64,000 bases of DNA, from positions 2,418,001 through 2,482,000 of the forward strand of contig CAVRWL010000003.1 in NCBI GenBank assembly GCA_963724945.1, written 5' to 3'. The position numbers and the translations under genes are program-made. This DNA is from Hyphomicrobium_A sp963724945. GTDB lineage: Bacteria > Pseudomonadota > Alphaproteobacteria > Rhizobiales > Hyphomicrobiaceae. The notes under the pieces were generated by a model. That model did not search any database and was not told the DNA's origin. It saw nothing but the letters and a program-made list of their open reading frames with translations. Positions 1 to 17,663 of the stretch are shown here, piece by piece. How positions within the stretch are numbered: the first letter of the stretch is position 1; each line of letters begins with the position of its first letter.

Positions 1-1
1 C

Positions 2-604
2 AAGTTCGACGAGACGATCGAGGTGGCGGTGAACCTAGGAGTCGACCCCAAGCACGCCGACCAGATGGTGCGCGGGGTATGCAATCTGCCGAACGGCTCG
101 GGCCGCACCTCCCGCGTCGCCGTGTTCGCGCGCGGGCCCAAAGCCGAGGAGGCGAAAGCGGCCGGTGCCGATATCGTCGGAGCGGAGGATCTCGTCGAGC
201 AGGTGTCGAAGGGCACGATCAACTTCGACCGCTGCATCGCGACGCCGGACCTGATGGGTCTCGTCGGGCGGCTGGGCAAGGTGCTCGGTCCCCGCGGCCT
301 CATGCCGAACCCGCGCGTCGGCACCGTGACGATGGATGTCGCGACCGCCGTCAAGGGCGCCAAAGGCGGCTCGGTGGAGTTCCGCGTCGAGAAGGCCGGC
401 ATCGTGCACGCCGGCGTCGGCAAGGCGAGCTTCTCGGAGAAGGCGCTCGCGGAGAACATCAAGGCCTTCGTGGACGCCGTGATCAAGGCCAAGCCGGCGG
501 GGTCCAAGGGGACCTACGTGAAAAAGGTTTCGGTCAGCTCGACCATGGGGCCCGGCGTCAAGCTCGACGCCGCGGGCTTCGGGGGCGGGCAGGCCGCGCC
601 CTAG
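2..604 (+). CDS. rplA: 50S ribosomal protein L1 (5' end outside window)
   Basis: This is the carboxy-terminal part of L1. The frame is open from base 2 to the TAG at 602-604, giving about 200 of the usual 230 or so residues; the start lies left of the window. L1 binds 23S rRNA at the mobile stalk beside the E site and helps eject deacylated tRNA; in many bacteria it also represses its own rplK-rplA mRNA. The conserved block GKVLGPRGLMPNP and the following KGGSVEFRVEKAGIVH stretch are clear and decide the call. rplK is expected just upstream, and rplJ follows after a 354-base leader. Confidence 0.97.
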   Translation, partial: KFDETIEVAVNLGVDPKHADQMVRGVCNLPNGSGRTSRVAVFARGPKAEEAKAAGADIVGAEDLVEQVSKGTINFDRCIATPDLMGLVGRLGKVLGPRGLMPNPRVGTVTMDVATAVKGAKGGSVEFRVEKAGIVHAGVGKASFSEKALAENIKAFVDAVIKAKPAGSKGTYVKKVSVSSTMGPGVKLDAAGFGGGQAAP

Positions 605-958
605 GGGGCAACAAGAATTCGGGCGCCGGTCCGGCAACGGGCGGGCGTCCGGGTACTCCGGGTGAGACCCAATCGGTCGTCATCCGGGAACTGTCCGAGA
701 TTGCGGGTGCCGACGTCGGCAACGACGGCGGCTTAAGCCAGAAGGGCCCGCATGAGACAGGGAAGAACCCGGTTCCAGTGCTCGCGCAGGCGGGTGCCAC
801 AGCCGGTTTGAACCTGGGTCAGCACCGTGTCGCCTGTTTGGGCCGCGCGGCAAGGACAGAGCGAAGCGTCGCCCGAAAGCGGATCTCCGCTCACGGCGGC
901 AAGGTGCAACCCCGCGGAAAGCGCTCGAGAGGCTCTTTCCGCAAACTGGAGTGAGCAG
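605..958 (+). promoter_or_regulatory. rplJ leader region with terminal hairpin
   Basis: This 354-base gap between rplA and rplJ has no convincing gene. Near its end is a perfect 8-bp stem (GCGGAAAG at 914-921 with CTTTCCGC at 935-942), only a few bases before the GGAG ribosome binding site at 948-951. In many bacteria the rplJ leader binds the L10-(L7/L12) complex and represses translation, so the position fits such a site. The specific kink-turn fold was not demonstrated here, and I did not identify a promoter with confidence. Confidence 0.45.
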
Positions 959-1477
959 GTGGACAGAGCCGCGAAACGTGAGCTCGTGACGTCGCTCAAC
1001 ACCGTGTTGAAAGACACGGGGTTGGTTGTCGTCGCCCACTATGCCGGCATGACGGTCGCCCAGATGACCGACTACCGCCAGCGCGTCAAGGAAGCTGGCG
1101 GCAGGGTCAAGGTGGCCAAAAACCGGCTGGCAAAGCTCGCGTTGAAGGACACGACGTACGAGGCGATCACCGATCTCTTCAAGGGGCCGACGTGCTTGGC
1201 CTACTCGCAAGATCCGATCGCCGCGGCGAAGGTGTCGGTCACATACGCCAAGGGGAATGACAAGCTCATCATTCTCGGCGGCGCGATGGGAGCGACCGTC
1301 CTCGACGCGAACGCCGTCAAGGCGCTGGCCGAGCTGCCATCGCTGGATGAGCTCAGAGCCAAGCTCATCGGTCTCCTCAACGCGCCGGCGACCAAGATCG
1401 CCCGCACGGTGATGGAGCCGGGAGCCAAGCTCGCGCGCGTCATCCAGGCGAAGGCATCGCAAGGTGAGGCCGCATGA
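959..1477 (+). CDS. rplJ: 50S ribosomal protein L10
   Basis: L10 is the base of the ribosomal stalk; it binds 23S rRNA with its N-terminal domain and carries L7/L12 dimers on its C-terminal helix. The GTG at 959 gives a 172-residue protein, the usual size, and sits 7 bases after GGAG; the frame stays open further upstream but that part is not L10-like. The N-terminal pattern REL followed by GLVVVAHYAGMTV and VKVAKNRLAKLAL is typical. The C-terminus is Ala-rich and helical, as expected for L7/L12 binding. rplL follows after 107 bases, in the standard order. Confidence 0.97.
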   Translation: MDRAAKRELVTSLNTVLKDTGLVVVAHYAGMTVAQMTDYRQRVKEAGGRVKVAKNRLAKLALKDTTYEAITDLFKGPTCLAYSQDPIAAAKVSVTYAKGNDKLIILGGAMGATVLDANAVKALAELPSLDELRAKLIGLLNAPATKIARTVMEPGAKLARVIQAKASQGEAA

Positions 1478-1584
1478 CGGCCCAGCATGACGGCAAGGGC
1501 GGCGCGCAGAGCGCCACGCAAGCTAGCTTTAGCGCAGTTCTTCGAGCTGCAATTCAAAGGTTCAGACCGGAAGGAAATTAAGCC

Positions 1585-1956
1585 ATGACCGATCTTGCAA
1601 AGATCGTCGACGACCTCTCCAAGCTCACCGTTCTGCAGGCGGCAGAGCTTGCCAAGATGCTCGAGGAGAAGTGGGGCGTGTCGGCGGCTGCTGCCGTCGC
1701 CGTCGCCGCCGCTCCCGGCGCCGCGGCGCCCGCCGCCGAGGAGCAGACGGAGTTTGCCGTCATCCTCAAAGCCGGCGGCGAGAAGAAGATCAACGTCATC
1801 AAGGAGGTTCGCGCCATCACCGGGCTCGGTCTCAAGGAAGCCAAGGACCTCGTCGAGGCCGGCGGCAAGACCGTGAAGGAGGGCGTCTCCAAGGACGAGG
1901 CGGCCAAGCTCAAGAAGCAGCTCGAGGACCAGGGCGCGACCGTGGAAGTGAAGTGA
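1585..1956 (+). CDS. rplL: 50S ribosomal protein L7/L12
   Basis: This 123-residue protein is the multicopy stalk protein that recruits and activates the translational GTPases (EF-G, EF-Tu, IF2, RF3). The N-terminal dimerisation helices (residues 1-35) are followed by an Ala/Pro/Val hinge (about 36-55) and the compact C-terminal domain with the conserved GLGLKEAKDLVE helix that contacts GTPases. The ATG at 1585 is preceded by AAGGAAAT. The gene lies between rplJ and rpoB, and a strong hairpin follows directly, which could set the stalk protein to polymerase ratio. Confidence 0.98.
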   Translation: MTDLAKIVDDLSKLTVLQAAELAKMLEEKWGVSAAAAVAVAAAPGAAAPAAEEQTEFAVILKAGGEKKINVIKEVRAITGLGLKEAKDLVEAGGKTVKEGVSKDEAAKLKKQLEDQGATVEVK

Positions 1957-1964
1957 CACTCTCG

Positions 1965-1998
1965 TTCCCTCTCCCCGCTTTCGGGCGGGGAGAGGGAA
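1965..1998 (+). terminator. Perfect 14-bp hairpin between rplL and rpoB (attenuator or repeat)
   Basis: TTCCCTCTCCCCGC (1965-1978) pairs perfectly with GCGGGGAGAGGGAA (1985-1998) around a six-base loop. No T-run follows, so it is not a canonical intrinsic terminator. Partial termination or RNA processing between rplL and rpoB is known in other bacteria and would fit this position. The CCCTCTCCCCGC palindrome also resembles dispersed intergenic palindromes that I recall from Rhizobiales genomes, so it may be a repeat copy. Confidence 0.5.
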
Positions 1999-2160
1999 GA
2001 CATCGAAACGTTTCTCCGGAGCGTCTTTTGGGGGCCGATGCAACCCTCAAACGGACGCTCCGGTGAGCCGTTTCAAAGGCAAGCGAGGGATGGCGGCCCT
2101 CGCCGATGACGCAGCAAGGCGCGGGAGTTGTCGCTCGCGCGGATAATCAAAGGAGCGGAC

Positions 2161-6321
<4,161 letters not shown>

Positions 6322-6336
6322 GACAGTGATGCCGCC

Positions 6337-6361
6337 CCCGGGGCCCGACGTTGGCCCCGGG
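6337..6361 (+). other. GC-rich hairpin in the rpoB-rpoC spacer
   Basis: CCCGGGGCC (6337-6345) pairs perfectly with GGCCCCGGG (6353-6361) around a 7-base loop, 15 bases after the rpoB stop codon. No T-run follows. It probably protects or processes the mRNA rather than terminating it, because rpoC must be co-transcribed. The remaining spacer to 6493 shows nothing else. Confidence 0.4.
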
Positions 6362-6493
6362 AGCAACAGTGCGCTGAAGCGCATGACGATGAAGGGCTCG
6401 CCGCCAGAGCCCGATTTCCAGAGGATCGCGCCACCCGATCCTCGAATGCGTGATACGGGGCGCGCGCCCTCCGCCCCCGAATGGAGAGACCGG

Positions 6494-10714
<4,221 letters not shown>

Positions 10715-10786
10715 CGGCCTGCCAACCCAATCGCTGCGCGGGCGCCGGTGGCGTTCGCGCAGCTCCCGGCCCCCACGGGGCGGCCG

Positions 10787-10821
10787 GCGCCTGCGCAGGC
10801 GCTGCCTCAAGCTGAAGAGGC
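10787..10821 (+). other. Palindrome and hairpin downstream of rpoC
   Basis: GCGCCTGCGCAGGCGC (10787-10802) is a perfect 16-base palindrome, and GCCTC (10804-10808) can pair with GAGGC (10817-10821). A run of A rather than T follows, so this is not a canonical plus-strand terminator. It lies 70-100 bases after the rpoC stop and may mark the 3' end of the rplJ-rpoC transcript. Confidence 0.3.
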
Positions 10822-10857
10822 CTTCAAAAAATAATCGCCAGGGCGCCATGCCGGGTG

Positions 10858-10886
10858 TTGACCCGATTCCGCGCTCTGTATATAGC
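10858..10886 (+). promoter_or_regulatory. Sigma-70-type promoter for the rpsL-rpsG-fusA-tuf operon
   Basis: TTGACC (10858-10863) and TATAGC (10881-10886) are separated by exactly 17 bases, close to the housekeeping consensus. The 402-base gap 10715-11116 holds no gene. Transcription would start near 10893, leaving an mRNA leader of about 220 bases before the rpsL start. That is long for a ribosomal operon and could hold further control. Confidence 0.6.
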
Positions 10887-11116
10887 TCTCGCACTCTCAC
10901 GGTAGGTAGTAGGCCGGCTACGCATCTTCTGATGCCCTTGGCTTAAACGCTGCCGTTGCAAAGCAGAGGAACAATTCGGACCACGATCTGCGGCTCCAAG
11001 GCGAGCCGTAAGATCCTCTGGTTTTTTCGTGCTGGGCGCGCGCGCTAAGCGAAGCGTGGCTCGGCAGGTTCGGTTTGGCGCACGCGCTTAACCGACAAGC
11101 TGACGAGACGAGGCGC

Positions 11117-11488
11117 ATGCCGACGATACAGCAGTTGATCCGGAAGCCCCGGGGTCACAAGACGTACCGCGAGAAGTCGCGGCACATGGAAGGCTGCCCG
11201 CAGAAGCGCGGCGTTTGCACGCGCGTCTATACAACGACGCCGAAGAAGCCGAACTCGGCCCTGCGCAAGGTCGCCAAGATCAGGCTGACCAACGGCTTTG
11301 AGGTGATCGGCTACATCCCCGGCGAGGGCCATAACCTGCAGGAGCACTCAGTCGTGCTCATCCGCGGGGGACGCGTGAAGGACCTGCCCGGCGTGCGCTA
11401 TCACATCGTGCGCGGCGTGCTCGACACCCAAGGCGTCGCCGACCGCAAACAGCGCCGCTCCAAGTACGGAGCAAAACGACCGAAGTGA
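11117..11488 (+). CDS. rpsL: 30S ribosomal protein S12
   Basis: S12 lies at the decoding centre and tunes accuracy. The start ATG 11117 (MPTIQQLIRKPR) gives 123 residues, the usual length; the frame is open 14 codons further but those residues are not S12-like. The motif TPKKPNSALRKVAK holds Lys43 and GGRVKDLPGVRYH holds Lys88 and Pro91 in wild-type form, so no streptomycin-resistance substitution is seen. The gene heads the str operon, after the promoter at 10858-10886, and is followed by two tandem hairpins before rpsG. Confidence 0.99.
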   Translation: MPTIQQLIRKPRGHKTYREKSRHMEGCPQKRGVCTRVYTTTPKKPNSALRKVAKIRLTNGFEVIGYIPGEGHNLQEHSVVLIRGGRVKDLPGVRYHIVRGVLDTQGVADRKQRRSKYGAKRPK

Positions 11489-11523
11489 CCGCCGCGAGGG
11501 CGGTCGTCCCGCCTGAAGCGGGA
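11487..11523 (+). promoter_or_regulatory. Tandem hairpins in the rpsL-rpsG intercistronic region
   Basis: GACCGCC (11487-11493) pairs with GGCGGTC (11499-11505), beginning inside the rpsL stop codon. TCCCGC (11507-11512) then pairs with GCGGGA (11518-11523). The 97-base rpsL-rpsG spacer is close in length to the E. coli one, where S7 binds its own mRNA between the two genes and represses translation. Whether these hairpins mimic the S7 site of 16S rRNA is not established here. Confidence 0.4.
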
Positions 11524-11585
11524 TTAAGGGGCCGGGAATGCGGCCCATTGTTTTTGAGAAGACGGAAGCGAAGGACCTAGGACAG

Positions 11586-12056
11586 ATGTCCCGTCGTCAT
11601 AAAGCCGACAAGCGCGAGGTCAATCCGGACCCCAAGTTCGGCGAGATCGTCATCACTAAGTTCATGAACGCGGTGATGAAGGAGGGCAAGAAGTCTGCCG
11701 CCGAGACCATCGTCTACGGTGCGTTCGAACGCATGGAGACGAAGGCGAAGTCCAATCCCGTTCAGCTCTTCCATGCGGCGCTCGACAATGTGATGCCGGC
11801 GGTCGAGGTGCGCTCGCGTCGCGTCGGCGGCGCGACCTATCAGGTGCCCGTCGAGGTGCGGCCCGAGCGGCGCCAGGCGCTCGCCATCCGCTGGATCATC
11901 ACGGCGGCACGCGCGCGCAACGAGAACACCATGGTCGATCGGCTGTCGGGCGAGCTGCTCGACGCCGCCAACAACCGCGGGACGGCGGTGAAGAAGCGGG
12001 AAGACACCCACAAGATGGCAGAGGCGAACCGCGCCTTCTCCCATTACCGCTGGTGA
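11586..12056 (+). CDS. rpsG: 30S ribosomal protein S7
   Basis: S7 starts assembly of the 30S head by binding 16S rRNA and contacts E-site tRNA. ATG 11586 (MSRRHKADKREV) gives 156 residues, the standard size; an upstream in-frame ATG at 11538 is rejected as non-conserved. The RNA-binding hairpin shows RVGGATYQVPVEVRPERR and the C-terminal part ends KREDTHKMAEANRAFSHYRW. It lies between rpsL and fusA, and the fusA start is 18 bases after its stop. Confidence 0.99.
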   Translation: MSRRHKADKREVNPDPKFGEIVITKFMNAVMKEGKKSAAETIVYGAFERMETKAKSNPVQLFHAALDNVMPAVEVRSRRVGGATYQVPVEVRPERRQALAIRWIITAARARNENTMVDRLSGELLDAANNRGTAVKKREDTHKMAEANRAFSHYRW

Positions 12057-12074
12057 TCGGAGGAGCTTCAACAC

Positions 12075-14165
12075 ATGGCCCGCGACTACGAGATCAAGGA
12101 CTACCGCAACTTCGGCATCATGGCCCACATCGATGCCGGGAAGACGACGACGACCGAGCGGATCCTTTATTACACCGGCAAGTCCTACAAGATCGGCGAG
12201 GTGCACGACGGCGCCGCCACCATGGATTTCATGGAGCAGGAGGCCGAGCGCGGCATCACCATTACCTCGGCCGCGACCACCTGCTTCTGGCCAGGTCGCG
12301 ACGGCAAGATGCGCCGCCTCAACATCATCGACACGCCCGGCCACGTCGACTTCACCATCGAGGTGGAGCGCTCGCTTCGCGTGCTCGACGGCGCGGTGTG
12401 TGTGCTCGATTCCAACCAGGGCGTGGAGCCGCAGACCGAGACCGTCTGGCGCCAAGGCGACAAGTACGGCGTGCCGCGCATCATCTTCGCCAACAAGATG
12501 GATAAGACCGGCGCCGACTTCTACATGTGCGTCAAGGATATCAAGGACAAGCTCGGCGCCCGTACCGTTCCCATCCAGCTGCCAATCGGCGCCGAGAGCG
12601 ACTTCACCGGCGTCGTCGACCTCATCACGATGAAGGCCTGCGTCTGGGAAGGCGACGGCAAGGACGCAAAGATGAACGTGCAGGAGATCCCTGCCGATCT
12701 CAAGGACCGCGCCGCCGAATACCGCGCCGGCATGATCGAGGCCGCCGTCGAGATGGACGACGCGGCCATGGAGGCCTACCTCGATGGCAAGGAGCCCGAC
12801 GAGGAGACGCTGCGCCGCCTCATCCGCAAGGCCACCATCACCACCGCCTTCTATCCGATGATGTGCGGCTCGGCCTTCAAGAACAAGGGCGTGCAGCCGC
12901 TGCTCGACGCCGTCGTCGATTTCCTGCCCTCGCCCGCCGATCGCGAGGCGTTCAAGGGCATCGATCCCAAGAACAACGAGCCCATTCTGCGCAAACCGAC
13001 GGACGAGGATCCGCTCTCGCTGCTCGCCTTCAAGATCATGAGCTTCGAGCACGTCGGCTCGATCACCTTCTGCCGCATCTATTCGGGCAAGCTGCACAGC
13101 GGCATGGCGCTCGCCAACACGACGCGCGACAAGAAGGAGCGCGTTGGGCGCATGTACCTCATGCACGCCGACGACCGCGAGGAGATCAAGGAGGCCTATG
13201 CCGGCGACATCGTCGCGCTCTCCGGCCTCAAGGACACGCGCACCGGCGAGACGCTGTGCGATCCGCAAAAGCCGGTGCTGCTCGAGAAGATGGATTTCCC
13301 CAACCCCGTCATCGAGATGAAGATCGAGCCCAAGACCAAGGCCGATCAGGAGAAGATGTCGATGGCGCTGTCGACGATGGCGCTCGAGGATCCCTCCTTC
13401 CGCGTCGCGGTCGACCAGGAGTCGGGCGAGACGATCCTGCGCGGCATGGGCGAGTTGCATCTCGACATCAAGGTCGACATCCTGAAGCGCACCTACGGGG
13501 TCGAGGCCAACGTCGGCGCGCCGCAGGTCGCCTACCGCGAGACGCTCGTGAAGCCGGCCGAGATCGACTACACGCACAAGAAGCAGACGGGCGGCACGGG
13601 CCAGTTCGCCCGCGTCAAGCTGCGGCTCGAGCCCAACGAGACGGGCAAGGGCAACGAGTTTGAATCGGAGGTCGTCGGCGGCTCGGTGCCCAAGGAGTAC
13701 ATCCCCGGCGTCGAGAAGGGCATCAACTCGGTCTGGGATTCGGGTGTGCTGATCGGCTTCCCGATGGTCGACACGAGGGTGACGCTCTACGACGGCGCCT
13801 TCCACGAGGTGGACTCGTCTGCGATCGCCTTCGAGATCGCGTCGCGCTCGGCCATGCGGGAAGGCTGCGACAAGGCCGGCGTCAAGCTCTTGGAGCCGAT
13901 CATGGACGTGGAGGTGGTGACGCCGGGCGACTTCGTCGGCAGCGTCATCGGCGACATCAACAGCCGCCGCGGCCAGATTCGCAATCAGGAGATGCGCGGC
14001 AACGCCACCGTGATCCGCGCCAACGTGCCGCTCGCCAACATGTTCGGCTACGTGAGCCAGCTGCGCTCCATGAGCCAGGGGCGGGCGTCCTACACCATGC
14101 AGTTCGCGCACTACGCTGACGTGCCGCGCAACGTCGCCGACGAGGTGAGGGCCAAGTACGCCTGA
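12075..14165 (+). CDS. fusA: Elongation factor G
   Basis: EF-G is the translational GTPase that drives tRNA-mRNA translocation and, with ribosome recycling factor, splits post-termination ribosomes. It has 696 residues. GTPase motifs are in order: AHIDAGKTTTTER (P-loop, about residues 16-28), RGITITSAATT (switch), DTPGHVDF and NKMDKTGADF. Domain IV contains the conserved KKQTGGTGQFARVK. The ATG at 12075 follows a GGAGG site at about 12059-12063. No second EF-G gene is in the window. Confidence 0.99.
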   Translation: MARDYEIKDYRNFGIMAHIDAGKTTTTERILYYTGKSYKIGEVHDGAATMDFMEQEAERGITITSAATTCFWPGRDGKMRRLNIIDTPGHVDFTIEVERSLRVLDGAVCVLDSNQGVEPQTETVWRQGDKYGVPRIIFANKMDKTGADFYMCVKDIKDKLGARTVPIQLPIGAESDFTGVVDLITMKACVWEGDGKDAKMNVQEIPADLKDRAAEYRAGMIEAAVEMDDAAMEAYLDGKEPDEETLRRLIRKATITTAFYPMMCGSAFKNKGVQPLLDAVVDFLPSPADREAFKGIDPKNNEPILRKPTDEDPLSLLAFKIMSFEHVGSITFCRIYSGKLHSGMALANTTRDKKERVGRMYLMHADDREEIKEAYAGDIVALSGLKDTRTGETLCDPQKPVLLEKMDFPNPVIEMKIEPKTKADQEKMSMALSTMALEDPSFRVAVDQESGETILRGMGELHLDIKVDILKRTYGVEANVGAPQVAYRETLVKPAEIDYTHKKQTGGTGQFARVKLRLEPNETGKGNEFESEVVGGSVPKEYIPGVEKGINSVWDSGVLIGFPMVDTRVTLYDGAFHEVDSSAIAFEIASRSAMREGCDKAGVKLLEPIMDVEVVTPGDFVGSVIGDINSRRGQIRNQEMRGNATVIRANVPLANMFGYVSQLRSMSQGRASYTMQFAHYADVPRNVADEVRAKYA

Positions 14166-14263
14166 TAGGAAGACAAGCGCGGCGAGCTAGCAAGGCTCGC
14201 GCACCGAGCAGAGTGAGATGACGGGTCCCGCAAGGGGCCGAAACTAAGAGTGGAGAGCCAAAG

Positions 14264-15454
<1,191 letters not shown>

Positions 15455-15470
15455 GGCAAAGCGGCTGAGA

Positions 15471-15501
15471 GAGCGCCCAGGTTCGGGCGCTTCTTTCTTT
15501 T
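15471..15501 (+). terminator. Intrinsic terminator between tuf and rpsJ
   Basis: AGCGCCC (15472-15478) pairs with GGGCGCT (15485-15491) around a short loop and is followed by a pyrimidine-rich TTCTTTCTTTT run to 15501. This is the best intrinsic terminator in the ribosomal half of the window. The rpsJ start is only 16 bases further, so any rpsJ promoter must overlap tuf or this element, or readthrough must feed the S10 operon. Confidence 0.7.
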
Positions 15502-15516
15502 GAAAGAGTGCGGGAC

Positions 15517-15825
15517 ATGAACGGCCAGAACATACGCATCAGGCTCAAGGCCTTCGATCATCGAATCCTCGATGCCTCGACGCGGGAGATCGTCAACACG
15601 GCAAAGCGCACCGGTGCGGAGGTGCGCGGGCCGATCCCGTTGCCGACCCGGTTCGAGCGGTTCACGGTCAACCGCTCGCCGCACATCGACAAGAAGAGCC
15701 GCGATCAGTTCGAGATGCGCACGCACAAGCGCCTCTTGGACATCGTCGATCCCACGCCGCAGACGGTTGACGCGCTTATGAAGCTCGACCTGGCGGCCGG
15801 CGTCGACGTCGAGATCAAGCTTTGA
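15517..15825 (+). CDS. rpsJ: 30S ribosomal protein S10
   Basis: S10 (NusE) is part of the 30S head and also joins NusB in antitermination complexes. ATG 15517 (MNGQNIRIRLKAFDHR) gives 102 residues, the usual alphaproteobacterial length; an in-frame GTG at 15508 would add three residues and is less likely. The conserved blocks VRGPIPLPTRFERFTVNRSP and MRTHKRLLDI are clear. It heads the S10 operon, just behind the tuf terminator, and rplC follows after 64 bases. Confidence 0.98.
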   Translation: MNGQNIRIRLKAFDHRILDASTREIVNTAKRTGAEVRGPIPLPTRFERFTVNRSPHIDKKSRDQFEMRTHKRLLDIVDPTPQTVDALMKLDLAAGVDVEIKL

Positions 15826-15889
15826 GGGGTTTTCCGGGCCGAGGGCGCTTTAGCCCGACGCCCAGAGCGAGAAGGAAGGAATGCTTCGC

Positions 15890-16609
15890 ATGCGTTCCGG
15901 AGTGATAGCGCAGAAGGTGGGCATGACCCGCATCTTCACGGACGCCGGAGAGCACATCCCGGTGACCGTGCTGAAGCTCGACAATTGTCAGGTCATCGCG
16001 CACCGCACCAACGAGAAGAACGGCTACACCGCGCTGCAGCTCGGCGCGGGCAAGCGCAAGCCTGCCCGCCTCACCAAGGCCGACCGGCAGAATTTCGCCG
16101 TCGCCAAGGTCGAGCCCAAGCGCAAGCTCGTCGAGTTCCGTGTGACGCCGGAGAACCTGATCGAGGTCGGCGCCGAGATCACGGCCGACCACTTCATCCC
16201 GGGTCAGTTCGTCGACGTGACGGGCTCGAGCCAGGGCAAGGGCTTCCAGGGCGCCATGAAGAGGTGGAATTTCGGCGGCCTGCGCGCGACGCACGGGGTC
16301 TCCTTGAGCCACCGCAGCCATGGCTCGACCGGCCAGCGCCAGGATCCTGGCAAGGTGTTCAAGGGCAAGAAGATGGCCGGCCACATGGGCTCGGAGCGCA
16401 TCACCACGCAGAACCTCGTCGTCGTCAAGACCGACCCCGAGCGCGGGCTCTTGATGGTGCGCGGCGCCGTGCCGGGCTCCAAGGGCGGCTGGGTGCTGGT
16501 GCGCGATGCGGTCTTGAAGAAGCCGCCGAAGGACCTGCCACGTCCGGGTGCGTTCAAGGCGCGCTCCGGCGGGGCCCCTGAAGCGGCAGAGCCGAAGGAG
16601 CCCGCGTGA
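15890..16609 (+). CDS. rplC: 50S ribosomal protein L3
   Basis: L3 is an early 50S assembly protein whose extended loop reaches the peptidyl transferase centre. ATG 15890 (MRSGVIAQKVGMTR) is 9 bases after AGGAAGGA and gives 239 residues; the ATG at 15881 in the same frame touches that site and is rejected. The loop motif HRSHGSTGQRQDPGKVFKGK carries the Gln that is commonly N5-methylated by PrmB. The stop overlaps the rplD start as TGATG. Confidence 0.98.
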   Translation: MRSGVIAQKVGMTRIFTDAGEHIPVTVLKLDNCQVIAHRTNEKNGYTALQLGAGKRKPARLTKADRQNFAVAKVEPKRKLVEFRVTPENLIEVGAEITADHFIPGQFVDVTGSSQGKGFQGAMKRWNFGGLRATHGVSLSHRSHGSTGQRQDPGKVFKGKKMAGHMGSERITTQNLVVVKTDPERGLLMVRGAVPGSKGGWVLVRDAVLKKPPKDLPRPGAFKARSGGAPEAAEPKEPA

Positions 16610-17361
16610 TGAAAGCCAACGTCACCACGCTCGAGGCCGCCAAGGCCGGCACGGTGGAGCTCGCAGACGCGATCTTCGGCCTGAAGCCGCGTCCCGATCT
16701 CATCCACCGCATGGTGCGCTATCAGCTCCTGAAGCGGATGGCCGGCACCCACCACGCCCAGGACCGTTCCGAGGTGAACGTCACGGGCAAGAAGATGTTC
16801 AAGCAGAAGGGTACCGGCAGCGCGCGTCACGGCGACAAGTCGGTGCCGCAATGGCGCGGCGGCGGCAAGGCGTTCGGGCCGAAGCCGAGGAGCCACGCCA
16901 TCGAGCTGCCCAAGAAGGTGCGCGCGCTCGCGCTACGCCACGCGCTCTCCGCCAAGGCGCAAGCCGGCGAGATCGTGGTGCTCGACAAGGCCGTCTCCAA
17001 GGACGGCAAGACCTCGGGCCTCAAGGACCAGTTCGCCAAGCTCGCTTGGACCAACGTGCTCATCATCGATGGGGCGGATATCGAGGTGGCCTTCGTGCAG
17101 GCGGCGCGCAACCTGCCCAACATCGACGTTCTCCCCGTTCAGGGCATCAACGTCTACGACATCCTGCGGCGCAAGACCTTGGTGCTGACGAAAGCAGCGG
17201 TCGCTGCGCTCGAAGAGCGCTTCGCGGGTGCCACCAACGGCGCCCAGGCCAAGGCCAAGTCCCAAGACAAGGCCAAGCCGCAAGACAAGGTCCCTGACAA
17301 AGCCCAAGAAAAAGCCAAGGCCCAAGAGAAGACCAAGGCCGCCGGGGAGGGCAAGCGATGA
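16609..17361 (+). CDS. rplD: 50S ribosomal protein L4 with Lys/Ala/Gln-rich C-terminal tail
   Basis: L4 lines the exit tunnel with its long loop, visible here as NVTGKKMFKQKGTGSARHG, and in some bacteria represses the S10 operon. The product has 250 residues against about 206 usually. The excess is a low-complexity tail (about residues 208-250) built from K, A, Q, D and E. The start ATG 16609 overlaps the rplC stop and the stop overlaps rplW (ATGA), so the tail is genuinely in frame and the downstream start depends on it. Confidence 0.97.
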   Translation: MKANVTTLEAAKAGTVELADAIFGLKPRPDLIHRMVRYQLLKRMAGTHHAQDRSEVNVTGKKMFKQKGTGSARHGDKSVPQWRGGGKAFGPKPRSHAIELPKKVRALALRHALSAKAQAGEIVVLDKAVSKDGKTSGLKDQFAKLAWTNVLIIDGADIEVAFVQAARNLPNIDVLPVQGINVYDILRRKTLVLTKAAVAALEERFAGATNGAQAKAKSQDKAKPQDKVPDKAQEKAKAQEKTKAAGEGKR

Positions 17362-17651
17362 TCAAGCGCAGCGCCTACGACGTCATCCTCTCCCCCGTCA
17401 TCACCGAGAAGTCGACGCTCGTCTCGGAAGCGAACCAGGTGATCTTCAACGTGGCCCGCAAGGCGACGAAGACCGAGATCAAGGCCGCCGTCGAGACCCT
17501 GTTCAAGGTCAAGGTCAAGGCGGTCAACACGCTCGTGCGCAAGGGCAAGCTCAAGACCTTCAAAGGCCACCGTGCGCTTTTGAGCGACAACAAGAAGGCG
17601 ATCGTGACCCTCGAGGAGGGTCACTCCATCGACCTTGCGACGGGCCTCTAA
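17358..17651 (+). CDS. rplW: 50S ribosomal protein L23
   Basis: L23 sits at the tunnel exit and is the docking site for trigger factor and the signal recognition particle. The 97-residue product shows the typical start YDVILSPVITEKSTL and the VKVKAVNTL strand followed by a basic loop. Its ATG lies inside the rplD stop (ATGA at 17358-17361), which implies translational coupling. rplB starts 12 bases after its stop. Confidence 0.98.
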   Translation: MIKRSAYDVILSPVITEKSTLVSEANQVIFNVARKATKTEIKAAVETLFKVKVKAVNTLVRKGKLKTFKGHRALLSDNKKAIVTLEEGHSIDLATGL

Positions 17652-17663
17652 GGAACCGGGACC

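Noticed and set aside
11577..14111. An 844-codon open frame antisense to rpsG and fusA.
   Set aside because: It crosses two conserved genes in their mirror register; composition is typical of shadow frames.
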